60,927 nt of DNA from a virus. A program made the translations under genes and the position numbers. Below the pieces are notes generated by a model. The model did no database searches. It worked only from the letters and a program-made list of their open reading frames with translations, and was not told the origin of the DNA. Below, one piece after another: positions 9,435 through 17,234 of this stretch. The stretch spans positions 1 through 60,927 of the IMG/VR virus record IMGVR_UViG_3300017752_004703; one strand, given 5' to 3'. The first letter of the stretch is position 1. Every line of letters begins with the position of its first letter.

Positions 9435-10000
9435 AATTTAAATGTGGCTTCGTTTATTAGTTTATCCATTATTTCAACAGATGTCAATCTTAATATGCTT
9501 TTATCTTCAAAGTTTCCAAATGTGAAATTAAGATCCACATCATCCTTTAAGAGAAGATTATAGGTTTTTTCGTATTCATTTGCGGGCTCTATACCATCTC
9601 TTTCTATAAACACAGAGAGACCTTCGTTTTGTTTAACCCACTTAAGTTCGTTTGGAAACCTCAAGTCTGTAATTATGTTAACAGATTTATCACATAAGTT
9701 TTTTTCAAGTTTGTTTATCCATGTATTATCATCTATAGTTCTCATTACATCTGTGCCCCAGCAAACAAGAAATGGTCTTATGATTTTCTTTTCTTCATCG
9801 TCTTCGGTAAAAGCAGAAATTCCAGTTTGTTCCAAAAGAAAACTGTTTACTGATTCTTTCAACTCATTAGCAAAGGAGACGACTTTTGTTTTTATACCTA
9901 TGCCCTCAAATATATCGGACATATTTTCAGCAAGAGTATCTTTTCCACACCTAGCATTACCAGAAATAGAAATTATTTTGTTATTATACATTGAACTCAT
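9410..10000 (-). CDS. Deoxynucleoside monophosphate kinase
   Basis: The 196-residue P-loop kinase has the Walker A motif SISGNARCGKDTLAENM near residue 12. A segment near residue 90 (RPFLVCWGTDVMRTIDDNTWI) resembles phage dNMP kinases of the T4 gp1/T5 type. NIITDLRFPNELKWVK gives a Walker B-like strand with the DxRFPNE motif of the family. It phosphorylates dNMPs from host DNA breakdown and de novo synthesis to dNDPs, feeding the phage nucleotide pool alongside the ribonucleotide reductase. It is the first gene of the leftward operon. The ATG at 10000 is preferred because it lies 7 nt from a consensus -10 box; a second ATG lies at 9991. Confidence 0.82.
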   Translation of the reverse strand: MSSMYNNKIISISGNARCGKDTLAENMSDIFEGIGIKTKVVSFANELKESVNSFLLEQTGISAFTEDDEEKKIIRPFLVCWGTDVMRTIDDNTWINKLEKNLCDKSVNIITDLRFPNELKWVKQNEGLSVFIERDGIEPANEYEKTYNLLLKDDVDLNFTFGNFEDKSILRLTSVEIMDKLINEATFKLWKATCPL

Positions 10001-10007
10001 TTTTTGA

Positions 10008-10036
10008 ATGATACTGTATCAATAGTACAAAGTCAA
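10008..10036 (-). promoter_or_regulatory. Leaderless promoter of leftward operon (TTGACT-17-TATCAT-7-ATG)
   Basis: On the minus strand TTGACT (10036-10031), a 17-nt spacer and TATCAT (10013-10008) precede the ATG of the dNMP kinase by 7 nt. The expected transcription start coincides with the start codon. This promoter would drive the kinase, sigma factor, ssb, GT4 and hsp20. Confidence 0.65.
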
Positions 10037-10113
10037 GAAATTTTATTAAAAAACAATGCATTTCCTAAATGCTTTGCTTTGAGATATTTAAATATACTCT
10101 ACCGTATAGTATA

Positions 10114-10150
10114 TACTTTACGGTTAGTAAGATATACTAATCGTAAAGTA
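10114..10150. repeat. 16-bp inverted repeat (hairpin) in divergent region
   Basis: The arms are 10114-10129 and 10135-10150, complementary at 15 of 16 positions, with loop AGATA. The single mismatch would be a G-U pair in RNA transcribed rightward. The hairpin lacks a following U-tract, so a terminator is unlikely. An operator, origin structure or RNA regulatory element is possible. Confidence 0.6.
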
Positions 10151-10442
10151 TTTTAAATATCGAGAAGAAATCGACTAACAATAGTCTTCGATTAAGATCG
10201 TAACCAATAACTCTTTCGGAAGTGTTGTTGAATACGTTTTATTATACAAACTCGTTCTAATTTTTTCTACTTTTTTTTTCACTTTCTTAAAACTGAAATT
10301 TCAAATTAAAAAAATAAGTATATTTTCTAGTTGACTCATACCAATTTCTAGGTAAAGTGTAAATTACCACAGCGGGGACAAAAGGGGTTAAAACCAAAAA
10401 CCGACGTATCAATAAAAACAATAAAAACAAAGAAAAACAAAG

Positions 10443-11420
10443 ATGAGCATATTCGAAGAACAGATATCAAGAAAACCAAATAATTACCCGTGGGCAGAAG
10501 AATTTATCGAGGTGATGCATAATGGTTTTTGGACTGATAAAGAATTTAGTTTTTCTTCGGATGTTCAAGATTTCCATATTACTATGGATGATCAACAGCG
10601 AGAGATCGTAATAAGAACTCTTTCAGCTATTGGTCAGATAGAAGTAGCTGTTAAAAAGTTCTGGGCAAAGCTCGGTGATAACTTACCGCACCCTTCCCTT
10701 ACTGACCTTGGTTATGTAATGGCTAATACAGAGGTTATTCACAACAATGCTTATGAAAGACTACTTAAGGTTCTTGGTTTAGAGGACGTATTTGAAGAAA
10801 ATTTAAAGCTCGACTTTATTGAGGGTAGGGTTAACTATTTACGTAAATACAATCATAGATATTACAAAGACAGCAAGAAGCAGTATGTATATTCACTTAT
10901 ATTGTTTACTCTTTTTGTGGAGAATGTATCACTAATGAGTCAATTCTACGTTATTAATTGGTTTTCCAGAAATAAAAACGTACTTAAGGACACGGAGCAA
11001 CAAGTAAGATATACAAGAAATGAAGAAAACATCCATGCTCAAGTAGGAATTAAAATCATAAACACAATAAGAGAAGAACATCCAGATCTTTTTGATGCTG
11101 AACTAGAGGAAAGAATTCTTCAGGAAGCCGAGCAAGCTTATATTGCAGAGGCTAAAATTATTGATTGGATGGTTAATGGTATTAACGAGAAAGGTTTGAG
11201 TGCTCCTGTCCTCAAAGAATTTATTAAAGGTAGAATAAACGAATCCTTAGAACAAATTTCATTTAAAAAGGCTTTTGATGTTGACAATGATCTAATTAAA
11301 GATACAATGTGGTTTGAAGAGGAGTTGATGGGGAACAACTCTACAGATTTCTTCCATTCTCGCCCCGTAGAGTATTCAAAAAAATCACAAACATTTGACC
11401 TAGATAGCGTATTTGCATGA
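10443..11420 (+). CDS. nrdB: Ribonucleotide reductase class I, beta subunit
   Basis: The 325-residue protein generates the tyrosyl radical for the alpha subunit. The di-iron ligands can be placed: E67 (IGQIEV), E97 and H100 in NTEVIH, E160 (FVENVSL), and E195 and H198 in RNEENIHAQ. The radical tyrosine follows at Y104, four residues after H100, as in class Ia/NrdB enzymes. With nrdA, which overlaps its 3' end by 4 nt, it reduces ribonucleotides for phage DNA synthesis. It is the first gene of the long rightward unit, preceded by an A-rich, SD-less leader. Confidence 0.95.
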   Translation: MSIFEEQISRKPNNYPWAEEFIEVMHNGFWTDKEFSFSSDVQDFHITMDDQQREIVIRTLSAIGQIEVAVKKFWAKLGDNLPHPSLTDLGYVMANTEVIHNNAYERLLKVLGLEDVFEENLKLDFIEGRVNYLRKYNHRYYKDSKKQYVYSLILFTLFVENVSLMSQFYVINWFSRNKNVLKDTEQQVRYTRNEENIHAQVGIKIINTIREEHPDLFDAELEERILQEAEQAYIAEAKIIDWMVNGINEKGLSAPVLKEFIKGRINESLEQISFKKAFDVDNDLIKDTMWFEEELMGNNSTDFFHSRPVEYSKKSQTFDLDSVFA

Positions 11421-13087
11421 AAAAATATTATTGGAACAACGAAACTTCGCAACAGATTTTAAACAGAGGGTACCTTGATGGCGAAAGCCTGATAGGTAGG
11501 GTATTGAGTGTCGGAGAATCTTTTCAGAAAGACTTCGTATCTCGCGCTCCCGCAGAGCATAAAGGCAAATTCTCTGATCTTTGTGAGAAGTTTGAGCATT
11601 ATATGTCTCTTGGTTTTTACTCCTTGTCTAGCCCTGTTTGGGCTAACTATGGCAGAGAAAGAGGATTACCTGTTTCTTGTAATGGAGTTTTTGTTCCAGA
11701 CACAATGGAGGGCATCCTAACTAAGCAGTCAGAAGTAGGAATGCAAACCAAACATGGTGCAGGTACATCTGGTTATTTTGGTGAGCTAAGAGGAAGAGGC
11801 GACAGCATTAGCACTGGAGGCAGCTCTTCTGGGTCTGTTCACTTCATGGAACTCTTTGACAAGGTAACATCTGTTGTCTCACAAAGCAGTGTCCGCAGAG
11901 GTTCTTTTGCTGCTTATCTTCCTGTTGATCATCCAGATATCGAAGAATTTCTTCGCATTAGGTCTGACGGTCACCCTATTCAAGACTTGTCATTTGCTGT
12001 AACAATTACAGACGATTGGATGGAGGGCATGAAGAATGGGGATATTGACAAGCGTAAGATTTGGGCAAAGATTGTTCAGAAGAAATTCGAGTCTGGTTAT
12101 CCTTATCTATTCTTCCAAGACACAGCTAATAAGAATGCTCCTCAAGTATATAAGGACAAGAACATGAAAATTTATGCTTCTAACTTATGTAATGAAATTT
12201 CTTTGCCTTCTTCACCAGCTGAGTCTTTTGTTTGTTGCTTATCTTCTTTAAATCTTGAGAGATGGGACGAGATTGTCGAGACAGACGCTATTGAGACAAT
12301 GGTTTACTTCCTCGATTCTGTTATGGAAGAATATATTGAGAAGACAGAAGACATTCCTTATATGGAATTCGATCATAATTTTGCAAAGCGTCACAGAGCT
12401 TTAGGTATGGGCGTTCTTGGTTGGCATTCATATCTACAGGACAAAATGATTTCTTTTGAAAGCATGGAAGCGAAGCTAAAAAATGCAGAAATATTTAAAA
12501 CAATTAGAGAAAGAGCCGATAAAGCTACAGAAGAATTAGCTAGTGTATTTGGTGAGCCAGAGGTTCTTAAAGGTTATGGTCGCAGAAACACAACCACAAT
12601 GGCTGTTGCACCTACAACTACAAGCTCTTTGATTCTTGGTCAAGTTTCTCAGGGCATTGAACCAACAGTTAATTATTATACAAAGAATTCAGCAAAAGGT
12701 AAATTTACTATTAGAAGCCCACATCTAGAAAGACTTCTTGAATCTAAAGGTAAAAATACAGAATCAGTATGGAAATCCATTCTAATTAAAGACGGCTCTG
12801 TTCAACACTTAGACTTTTTAAACGAACATGAAAAAAATGTATTTAAAACATTCTCAGAGGTTTCTCAAAAAGAAATTGTAATCCAAGCATCTCAAAGGCA
12901 AAGGTATATCGATCAAGGTCAATCTTTAAACCTTATGGTTCACCCAAAAGCTTCCCCTAAGGAGGTTAGTGAACTTATGATACTAGGGTGGGAAATGGGT
13001 CTTAAAGGATTTTACTATCAAAGAAGCACAAATCCAAGCCAAGCTCTAGCTCAATCTATTATGGAATGTACATCTTGTGAAGGTTAA
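11417..13087 (+). CDS. nrdA: Ribonucleotide reductase class I, alpha subunit
   Basis: The 556-residue catalytic subunit has the expected residues: C88 in PVSCNG, N256/C258/E260 in SNLCNEIS, the second redox-active cysteine in the FVCCLSSLNL segment (273/274), and the C-terminal CTSCEG pair that receives electrons from thioredoxin or glutaredoxin. It is much shorter than E. coli NrdA (761 aa), mainly because there is no N-terminal ATP-cone, so dATP overall-activity inhibition is probably absent, as in many phage enzymes. It starts in an ATGA overlap with nrdB. Confidence 0.95.
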   Translation: MKKYYWNNETSQQILNRGYLDGESLIGRVLSVGESFQKDFVSRAPAEHKGKFSDLCEKFEHYMSLGFYSLSSPVWANYGRERGLPVSCNGVFVPDTMEGILTKQSEVGMQTKHGAGTSGYFGELRGRGDSISTGGSSSGSVHFMELFDKVTSVVSQSSVRRGSFAAYLPVDHPDIEEFLRIRSDGHPIQDLSFAVTITDDWMEGMKNGDIDKRKIWAKIVQKKFESGYPYLFFQDTANKNAPQVYKDKNMKIYASNLCNEISLPSSPAESFVCCLSSLNLERWDEIVETDAIETMVYFLDSVMEEYIEKTEDIPYMEFDHNFAKRHRALGMGVLGWHSYLQDKMISFESMEAKLKNAEIFKTIRERADKATEELASVFGEPEVLKGYGRRNTTTMAVAPTTTSSLILGQVSQGIEPTVNYYTKNSAKGKFTIRSPHLERLLESKGKNTESVWKSILIKDGSVQHLDFLNEHEKNVFKTFSEVSQKEIVIQASQRQRYIDQGQSLNLMVHPKASPKEVSELMILGWEMGLKGFYYQRSTNPSQALAQSIMECTSCEG

Positions 13088-13128
13088 AATTTCATTTTTT
13101 TAAAATTTTAGTGTAATCAATTAACATA

Positions 13129-14097
13129 ATGGAATACGATTTTTCAGACCAAGCAAAACAGTTTTTAGAGAGCCAGTCAGCAAAAAGATCTGGACCTAAA
13201 AGTTCTTCTCAGACTCCGTCTAAAAAAGACGAGAAAAAAGAAGGATCTAGTAAAAATAAAAAAGGCAGTGCAGGTAAGGACGGTGAAAAAATAACATTTT
13301 CAGACAAAGTCATATCAGCTTTAAGCACTAAGGTCAAAGAGCATAACGAAAAACATTCCAAAAAAGTAACACTAGCCCAGCTAAAGAAAGTATATAGAAG
13401 AGGCGCTGGCGCTTTTAGTTCTAGCCACAGACCAGGAATGACCAGAGGTCAATGGGCAATGGCTAGAGTAAATATGTTTCTTAAAATGACAAGGGGTGGT
13501 AAGGTTAAGAAGTCTTACAAAGCTGCAGACAAGGATGTATCTAAAGGGTCTGAAGATTACTACATTGAAAAAGAAGGAGAGGCTTTCTTCGATTTTGAAG
13601 ATATTGATTTTGACTTGGCTAAAATTGATTTAATAAAAGCTGGCGTTGAAGTATGGGATCAAGATCAGGAAGCAGAAGAACTTGAGTATTCAGAGGCTGA
13701 GAAAAAGACCCTGAACAAACCTTTCAGACTAAAAGGTGAGAAAAAGAAATTTGGTGTTTATGTAAAAAGCCCTAAAACAGGCAATGTTATTGTTGTTAAA
13801 TTTGGAGATCCAAACATGGAAATCAAAAGAGATGACCCTGATCGTCGCCGTAGCTTTAGAGCTAGACACAAGTGCGATACAGCAAAAGACAAAACATCGC
13901 CTCGTTATTGGTCTTGCAAGATGTGGAACAAGAAGCCTGTGAATAAATCTGTTTCTTCAGAAGCTCTTGAGTGGGACGAAGAAGAAGTCTTGAGTGAGTG
14001 GGGTTGGGACGAATCATTAATCATTGAAGACGAAAACTATTTCGAAGGTTATGACCACCTAAAAGATTGCGAGGTAGTTGAAAAAGAGGGTATTTAA
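13129..14097 (+). CDS. Conserved phage protein of unknown function
   Basis: The 322-residue protein has a low-complexity Lys/Ser-rich N-terminus (residues 15-55). Next comes a short conserved-looking module, SSSHRPGMTRGQWAMARVNM, near residues 100-120. An acidic middle follows, and then residues 200-265 hold FGVYVKSP...VIVVKFGDPNMEIKR and RSFRARHKCD...RYWSCKMW. This last block resembles a domain I remember from marine phage head or morphogenesis proteins, but the function is unknown. The paired cysteines could bind metal. It lies between nrdA and the glycan block. A GTGTAAT element starts 18 nt before its ATG. Confidence 0.6.
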   Translation: MEYDFSDQAKQFLESQSAKRSGPKSSSQTPSKKDEKKEGSSKNKKGSAGKDGEKITFSDKVISALSTKVKEHNEKHSKKVTLAQLKKVYRRGAGAFSSSHRPGMTRGQWAMARVNMFLKMTRGGKVKKSYKAADKDVSKGSEDYYIEKEGEAFFDFEDIDFDLAKIDLIKAGVEVWDQDQEAEELEYSEAEKKTLNKPFRLKGEKKKFGVYVKSPKTGNVIVVKFGDPNMEIKRDDPDRRRSFRARHKCDTAKDKTSPRYWSCKMWNKKPVNKSVSSEALEWDEEEVLSEWGWDESLIIEDENYFEGYDHLKDCEVVEKEGI

Positions 14098-14105
14098 TTT
14101 ATGAT
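14078..14105 (+). promoter_or_regulatory. Leaderless promoter of glycan block (TTGAAA-16-TATGAT-5-ATG)
   Basis: TTGAAA (14078-14083), a 16-nt spacer and TATGAT (14100-14105) end 5 nt before the ATG of the GT2 gene. The -35 box lies inside the 3' end of the preceding gene. The geometry matches the other leaderless promoters in the window. Confidence 0.5.
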
Positions 14106-14110
14106 CCTTT

Positions 14111-14869
14111 ATGGATCTAAAACCTAAAGTATCATTCTGCATTATTTCTAATGGTGGTAGACCAGAAGAAACAAGCCTCTGCATAAAGTCTATACACGCC
14201 AACTTTAATGTAAAAGAAAATTACGAAATAGTAATAGTTGGAGACAATATAGATCAGTTTAAAGATCTAGGTGTCAAGCTCATAGAAGACAACGAGTATA
14301 ACAAGTTTCTTGGTGCAAGAAAAAACATAGGCACAAAAAATACAAGTGCAGATATTATTGTCCATTGTGATGATGATATTATTTTTCCCAATGATTGGCT
14401 GTTTAAGCTAGAGGAATACAATAGTAAAAATCCAGATTGGAAAGTTCTTGGTACTAAAATATTTTTACCAGATGGAGGTCGGTACTATGATAGAGCTATT
14501 TACCTGCCTAGACATAAGATGGTTTCTTATGATTTTGATGAAACATTAGATCCTCATACATTGCTTTATCAGTGTGGAGCTTTCTCTGTGTGCAAAAGAT
14601 CCTTGCTAGATGAAGTAGAATGGAGTAACGAAATACCTTTTTATGGTAAACTTAACGGCTTTGATTATAATGAGGATATTGATTTTTCTGTTAAGCTAAA
14701 AGATGCTGATATAAGAATAAGTTTTGATAAAAACAATACTGTTTGGCATTATGATCACAGTTATTTTTTTAAAAATGATTTTGCTTATAAAAAAGATCCT
14801 CAAAACATAAGTGATCACAAGTGTCTCGAATTTTTAATGTTAATTAATTCTTTAAAAAATGGCCAATAA
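14111..14869 (+). CDS. GT2-family glycosyltransferase (GT-A fold)
   Basis: The 252-residue protein starts VSFCIISNGGRPEETSLCI, the first strand and helix of a GT-A nucleotide-sugar domain. It has the metal-binding motif HCDDDIIFPNDW near residue 88 and a later acidic LNGFDYNEDIDFSVKLKDA segment, equivalent to the ED catalytic-base region. It lacks membrane anchors and probably acts in the cytoplasm. It opens a six-gene run of carbohydrate-modifying enzymes with overlaps or gaps of at most 16 nt, implying one transcript and one pathway. Donor and acceptor are unknown. Confidence 0.85.
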   Translation: MDLKPKVSFCIISNGGRPEETSLCIKSIHANFNVKENYEIVIVGDNIDQFKDLGVKLIEDNEYNKFLGARKNIGTKNTSADIIVHCDDDIIFPNDWLFKLEEYNSKNPDWKVLGTKIFLPDGGRYYDRAIYLPRHKMVSYDFDETLDPHTLLYQCGAFSVCKRSLLDEVEWSNEIPFYGKLNGFDYNEDIDFSVKLKDADIRISFDKNNTVWHYDHSYFFKNDFAYKKDPQNISDHKCLEFLMLINSLKNGQ

Positions 14870-15491
14870 AAAATTAATATTTGGGTTAGGGACAGGCAGG
14901 TGTGGGACTCACTCTTTAGCTGATTTGTTAAATACACAAAAGAACTTTGAGATTACTCATGAACTGGGCGATAATCCTGTTTTAAATTGGGAATTCAATG
15001 ATGAGTGTCTTGAGTTTTACTTAGATAAAATTATGAATAGAGAATGCGACTATGTTGGTGATGTAGCATTCTATCTACTGCCTTACGTTGAATCTATTAT
15101 TAATAAGTTTCCAGACGCAAAATTTGTATGTCTAAAAAGAGACAAGCAAGAAACCGCTTTTTCCTACGAAAAAAAAACTTTAGGGCGGAATCATTGGCAG
15201 TCTCATAACGCACAGCTTTACCGTTTGTGCCCTTGGGATAAATGTTATCCTAAGTATGACTTGAAAATTAAAAAAATAGAAGCAATAAACTTGTATTATG
15301 ATGATTATTACTCTTTAGTTGATTCTTTGCTTAAAAAATATCCGCTTAATGTGTGTTTGCATCCTATGGATAGCCTTAATCACGAAGAAAAAGTCAGATC
15401 TATTCTTGAATTTGTAGGAGTTCAAGAAAAAAATGCTTTAATAAAATCTAGAGTAAAGATAAAAGCAAGAAACAACTCATTCGAAATATGA
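14859..15491 (+). CDS. Sulfotransferase-family protein
   Basis: The 210-residue protein begins LIFGLGTGRCGTHSLADLL, the 5'-phosphosulfate-binding loop of PAPS-dependent sulfotransferases. A later KFVCLKRDKQETAFSYEKK resembles the 3'-phosphate-binding R...S segment. The C-terminal half carries short helices typical of small bacterial sulfotransferases. It should transfer sulfate from PAPS to a hydroxyl of a glycan. It overlaps the GT2 gene by 11 nt and the GT32 gene by 4 nt, consistent with sulfation of the same sugar chain. Confidence 0.75.
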   Translation: MANKKLIFGLGTGRCGTHSLADLLNTQKNFEITHELGDNPVLNWEFNDECLEFYLDKIMNRECDYVGDVAFYLLPYVESIINKFPDAKFVCLKRDKQETAFSYEKKTLGRNHWQSHNAQLYRLCPWDKCYPKYDLKIKKIEAINLYYDDYYSLVDSLLKKYPLNVCLHPMDSLNHEEKVRSILEFVGVQEKNALIKSRVKIKARNNSFEI

Positions 15492-16150
15492 TACCCAAAA
15501 CAATACATCAGACACACCGTGATGAGAATTTAGATTTTGTAATTGGATCTCAAAAATCTATAAAAGATACAAACCCTGACTGGGATTATAAATTTTGGTC
15601 AGATTCTATTGGTAAAGAATTAGTTTTTGATGTGTTTCCTGAGTTTTCTAAAACCTGGGATTTAATTCCTAATAAAAACATCATTAAGTGGAACTTACTT
15701 AGATTTATGATAATATATTCTGAAGGGGGTTTATATGTTGATAGCGATACTGTTTTCAAAAAGAATATTGACAAAATTATAGATTTGGAATACGATTTCG
15801 TAGGAATTAAAAAACATAAAATTAATAATTGGGTCAAAGATCACTTCTTCGCAGCCAACAAACACTCTGAATTTCTATATAGTTGTATAAAAAAAATAAT
15901 TAACAACATAAAATCGAACAAAACTTTAAATATTTCAGTTCATGATATTTGTGGAGGTCATTTTTTAGATAGAGAATTGACAATATATTCTAAAAATAAC
16001 AACTTAAAATATAAATTATTAAAACCAGAGTTTGTAAGCAATTTAAATTTAGAACACGAAGGTTACATAGACAACAAAGAAGAAAATAAAAGATTCAATT
16101 GGGATAACGTATATGTTGTTCACTTGCTCGACGGATCATGGCTAAAATAA
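15488..16150 (+). CDS. GT32-like glycosyltransferase (OCH1/capsular type)
   Basis: The 220-residue protein has the hallmarks of GT32 enzymes: IPKTIHQTHRDENLDF at the N-terminus, a LLRFMIIYSEGGLYVDSD stretch with the DSD (residues 85-87) metal/nucleotide-sugar motif, and a C-terminal VYVVHLLDGSW, the usual H...SW ending. Family members transfer hexoses such as mannose or galactose to glycans. It overlaps the sulfotransferase by 4 nt and is followed after 4 nt by the LicD gene. Confidence 0.85.
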   Translation: MIPKTIHQTHRDENLDFVIGSQKSIKDTNPDWDYKFWSDSIGKELVFDVFPEFSKTWDLIPNKNIIKWNLLRFMIIYSEGGLYVDSDTVFKKNIDKIIDLEYDFVGIKKHKINNWVKDHFFAANKHSEFLYSCIKKIINNIKSNKTLNISVHDICGGHFLDRELTIYSKNNNLKYKLLKPEFVSNLNLEHEGYIDNKEENKRFNWDNVYVVHLLDGSWLK

Positions 16151-16154
16151 AATT

Positions 16155-16697
16155 ATGAACGATATATACTTAGAAAAACCTTTCCCAGCTGGGATAAACA
16201 ATACAAGGTGTTTAAATCAAGATGACGCTAAAAGTTTATTATTAGACGTTAAAGAAGTTTTCGATAAAAACGGAATGGAATTCTTCTTGGTTTTTGGAAC
16301 TTTACTTGGGGCTTATAGAGAAAATAATTTCATAAAACACGATACAGATATAGACATAGCTGTTATCGGTGATGGTGCCGAAGACGCAATCGACGAGCTA
16401 ATAAAGAACGGAGGTTTTTTGGATAAAAATATTAAGAGTTTTAAAAATAGAAATTTTTCTTTATTCAGGGATAATATCCTATTAGATATATATCCTTTTG
16501 TCGAAAACGAAGGGAGTTATAGATCTAAGCTTGGCTGGAAAAACAACTACAGGCTTTCTATGGATTATTTCCCGTTGGTAGACATAGAGTTTCTAGGTGA
16601 AAATTTTAAAACTGTTAACAATATCGAAAAATATTTAGAATCAAAATATGGAAAAGACTGGAGAATGCCAAAAAAGTTTGCACATGCACGAACATAA
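16155..16697 (+). CDS. LicD-family nucleotidyltransferase-fold phosphotransferase
   Basis: The 180-residue product shows the LicD signature FLVFGTLLGAYRENNFIKHD followed by TDIDIAV. The first part is the glycine-rich nucleotidyltransferase motif, and D63/D65/D67 are candidate metal ligands. LicD proteins transfer phosphocholine or related phospho-substituents from CDP donors onto lipopolysaccharide, teichoic acid or glycans; fukutin-type relatives transfer ribitol phosphate. Here it lies inside a glycan-modifying operon. An APH/choline-kinase-like gene elsewhere (30717) might supply an activated substrate, but this is inference. Confidence 0.8.
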   Translation: MNDIYLEKPFPAGINNTRCLNQDDAKSLLLDVKEVFDKNGMEFFLVFGTLLGAYRENNFIKHDTDIDIAVIGDGAEDAIDELIKNGGFLDKNIKSFKNRNFSLFRDNILLDIYPFVENEGSYRSKLGWKNNYRLSMDYFPLVDIEFLGENFKTVNNIEKYLESKYGKDWRMPKKFAHART

Positions 16698-17232
16698 AAA
16701 AGAATACTGGGAAAATTACTATGCAAATTGCGACGCTCCTGATAAACCATCAAATTTTGCTGAATTTTGCAATGACTTAATCAAACCAAACTCTTCAGTT
16801 CTTGATGTCGGTTGTGGCAATTGTAGAGATTCTAACTTTTTAAATTTAAAAAGTTCAGTCATAGCTGTGGATTCCTTTTCAAATCAAAACTTTACCAATG
16901 AAGGTGTTTTTTTTATTAAGTCAAAAATACAGGACCTTCAAGATATAAAATGCGATTACATATATAGTCGATTTTTTATTCATGCTATTGAAGACAGTTC
17001 TGAAGACTTTTTTTTAAAATATATAAAAAGAAACTGCAAAAACTTTTTTATAGAAGCTAGGTCTGACAAAGACTCTTTCAATGGAGATCACTTTAGGAGG
17101 TTTGTAAACAAGGATAAAATTAACGATAAGTTAAAATCCCTAGGTTTTAAATTTGATATAATCGAAGAGAAGGGCTTGGCAATTCATAAAAATGAAGATC
17201 CGACTGTAATAAGAATATTTGGAAAAGTATAA
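16684..17232 (+). CDS. Class I SAM-dependent methyltransferase
   Basis: I place the start at 16684 (MHEHKKEYWENYY), 14 nt inside the LicD gene; the upstream ATG at 16648 would give a larger overlap and an odd N-terminus. Motif I is SSVLDVGCGNCRDSNF, followed by IAVDSF as the acidic loop and KCDYIYSRFFIHAI as motif IV. The compact Rossmann domain (about 180 aa) matches small sugar O-methyltransferases and TehB-like enzymes. Position in the operon suggests methylation of a sugar or phospho-substituent. Confidence 0.75.
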   Translation: MHEHKKEYWENYYANCDAPDKPSNFAEFCNDLIKPNSSVLDVGCGNCRDSNFLNLKSSVIAVDSFSNQNFTNEGVFFIKSKIQDLQDIKCDYIYSRFFIHAIEDSSEDFFLKYIKRNCKNFFIEARSDKDSFNGDHFRRFVNKDKINDKLKSLGFKFDIIEEKGLAIHKNEDPTVIRIFGKV

Positions 17233-17234
17233 AT

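Larger units (their letters stand above)
10001..10442. other. Non-coding divergent intergenic region with nested hairpins
   Basis: These 442 nt separate the leftward operon from nrdB and hold no convincing gene. Visible structures are a 16-bp inverted repeat with one mismatch (10114-10129 with 10135-10150, 5-nt loop), nested inside AT-rich outer arms (10083-10096 with 10149-10161); a second, imperfect hairpin at 10169-10193; and a pyrimidine tract around 10259-10285. A TTGACT box (10331-10336) with TAAAGT 16 nt later could be the nrd promoter, giving a leader of about 80 nt. Just before nrdB are several CAATAAAAA-like repeats (10410-10440). The layout suits a divergent control region or a replication origin. 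Confidence 0.5.

Noticed and set aside
13085-13110. AT-only inverted repeat after nrdA as a terminator
   Set aside because: The 8-bp stem contains no G or C and the region is very AT-rich, so chance is a likely explanation.
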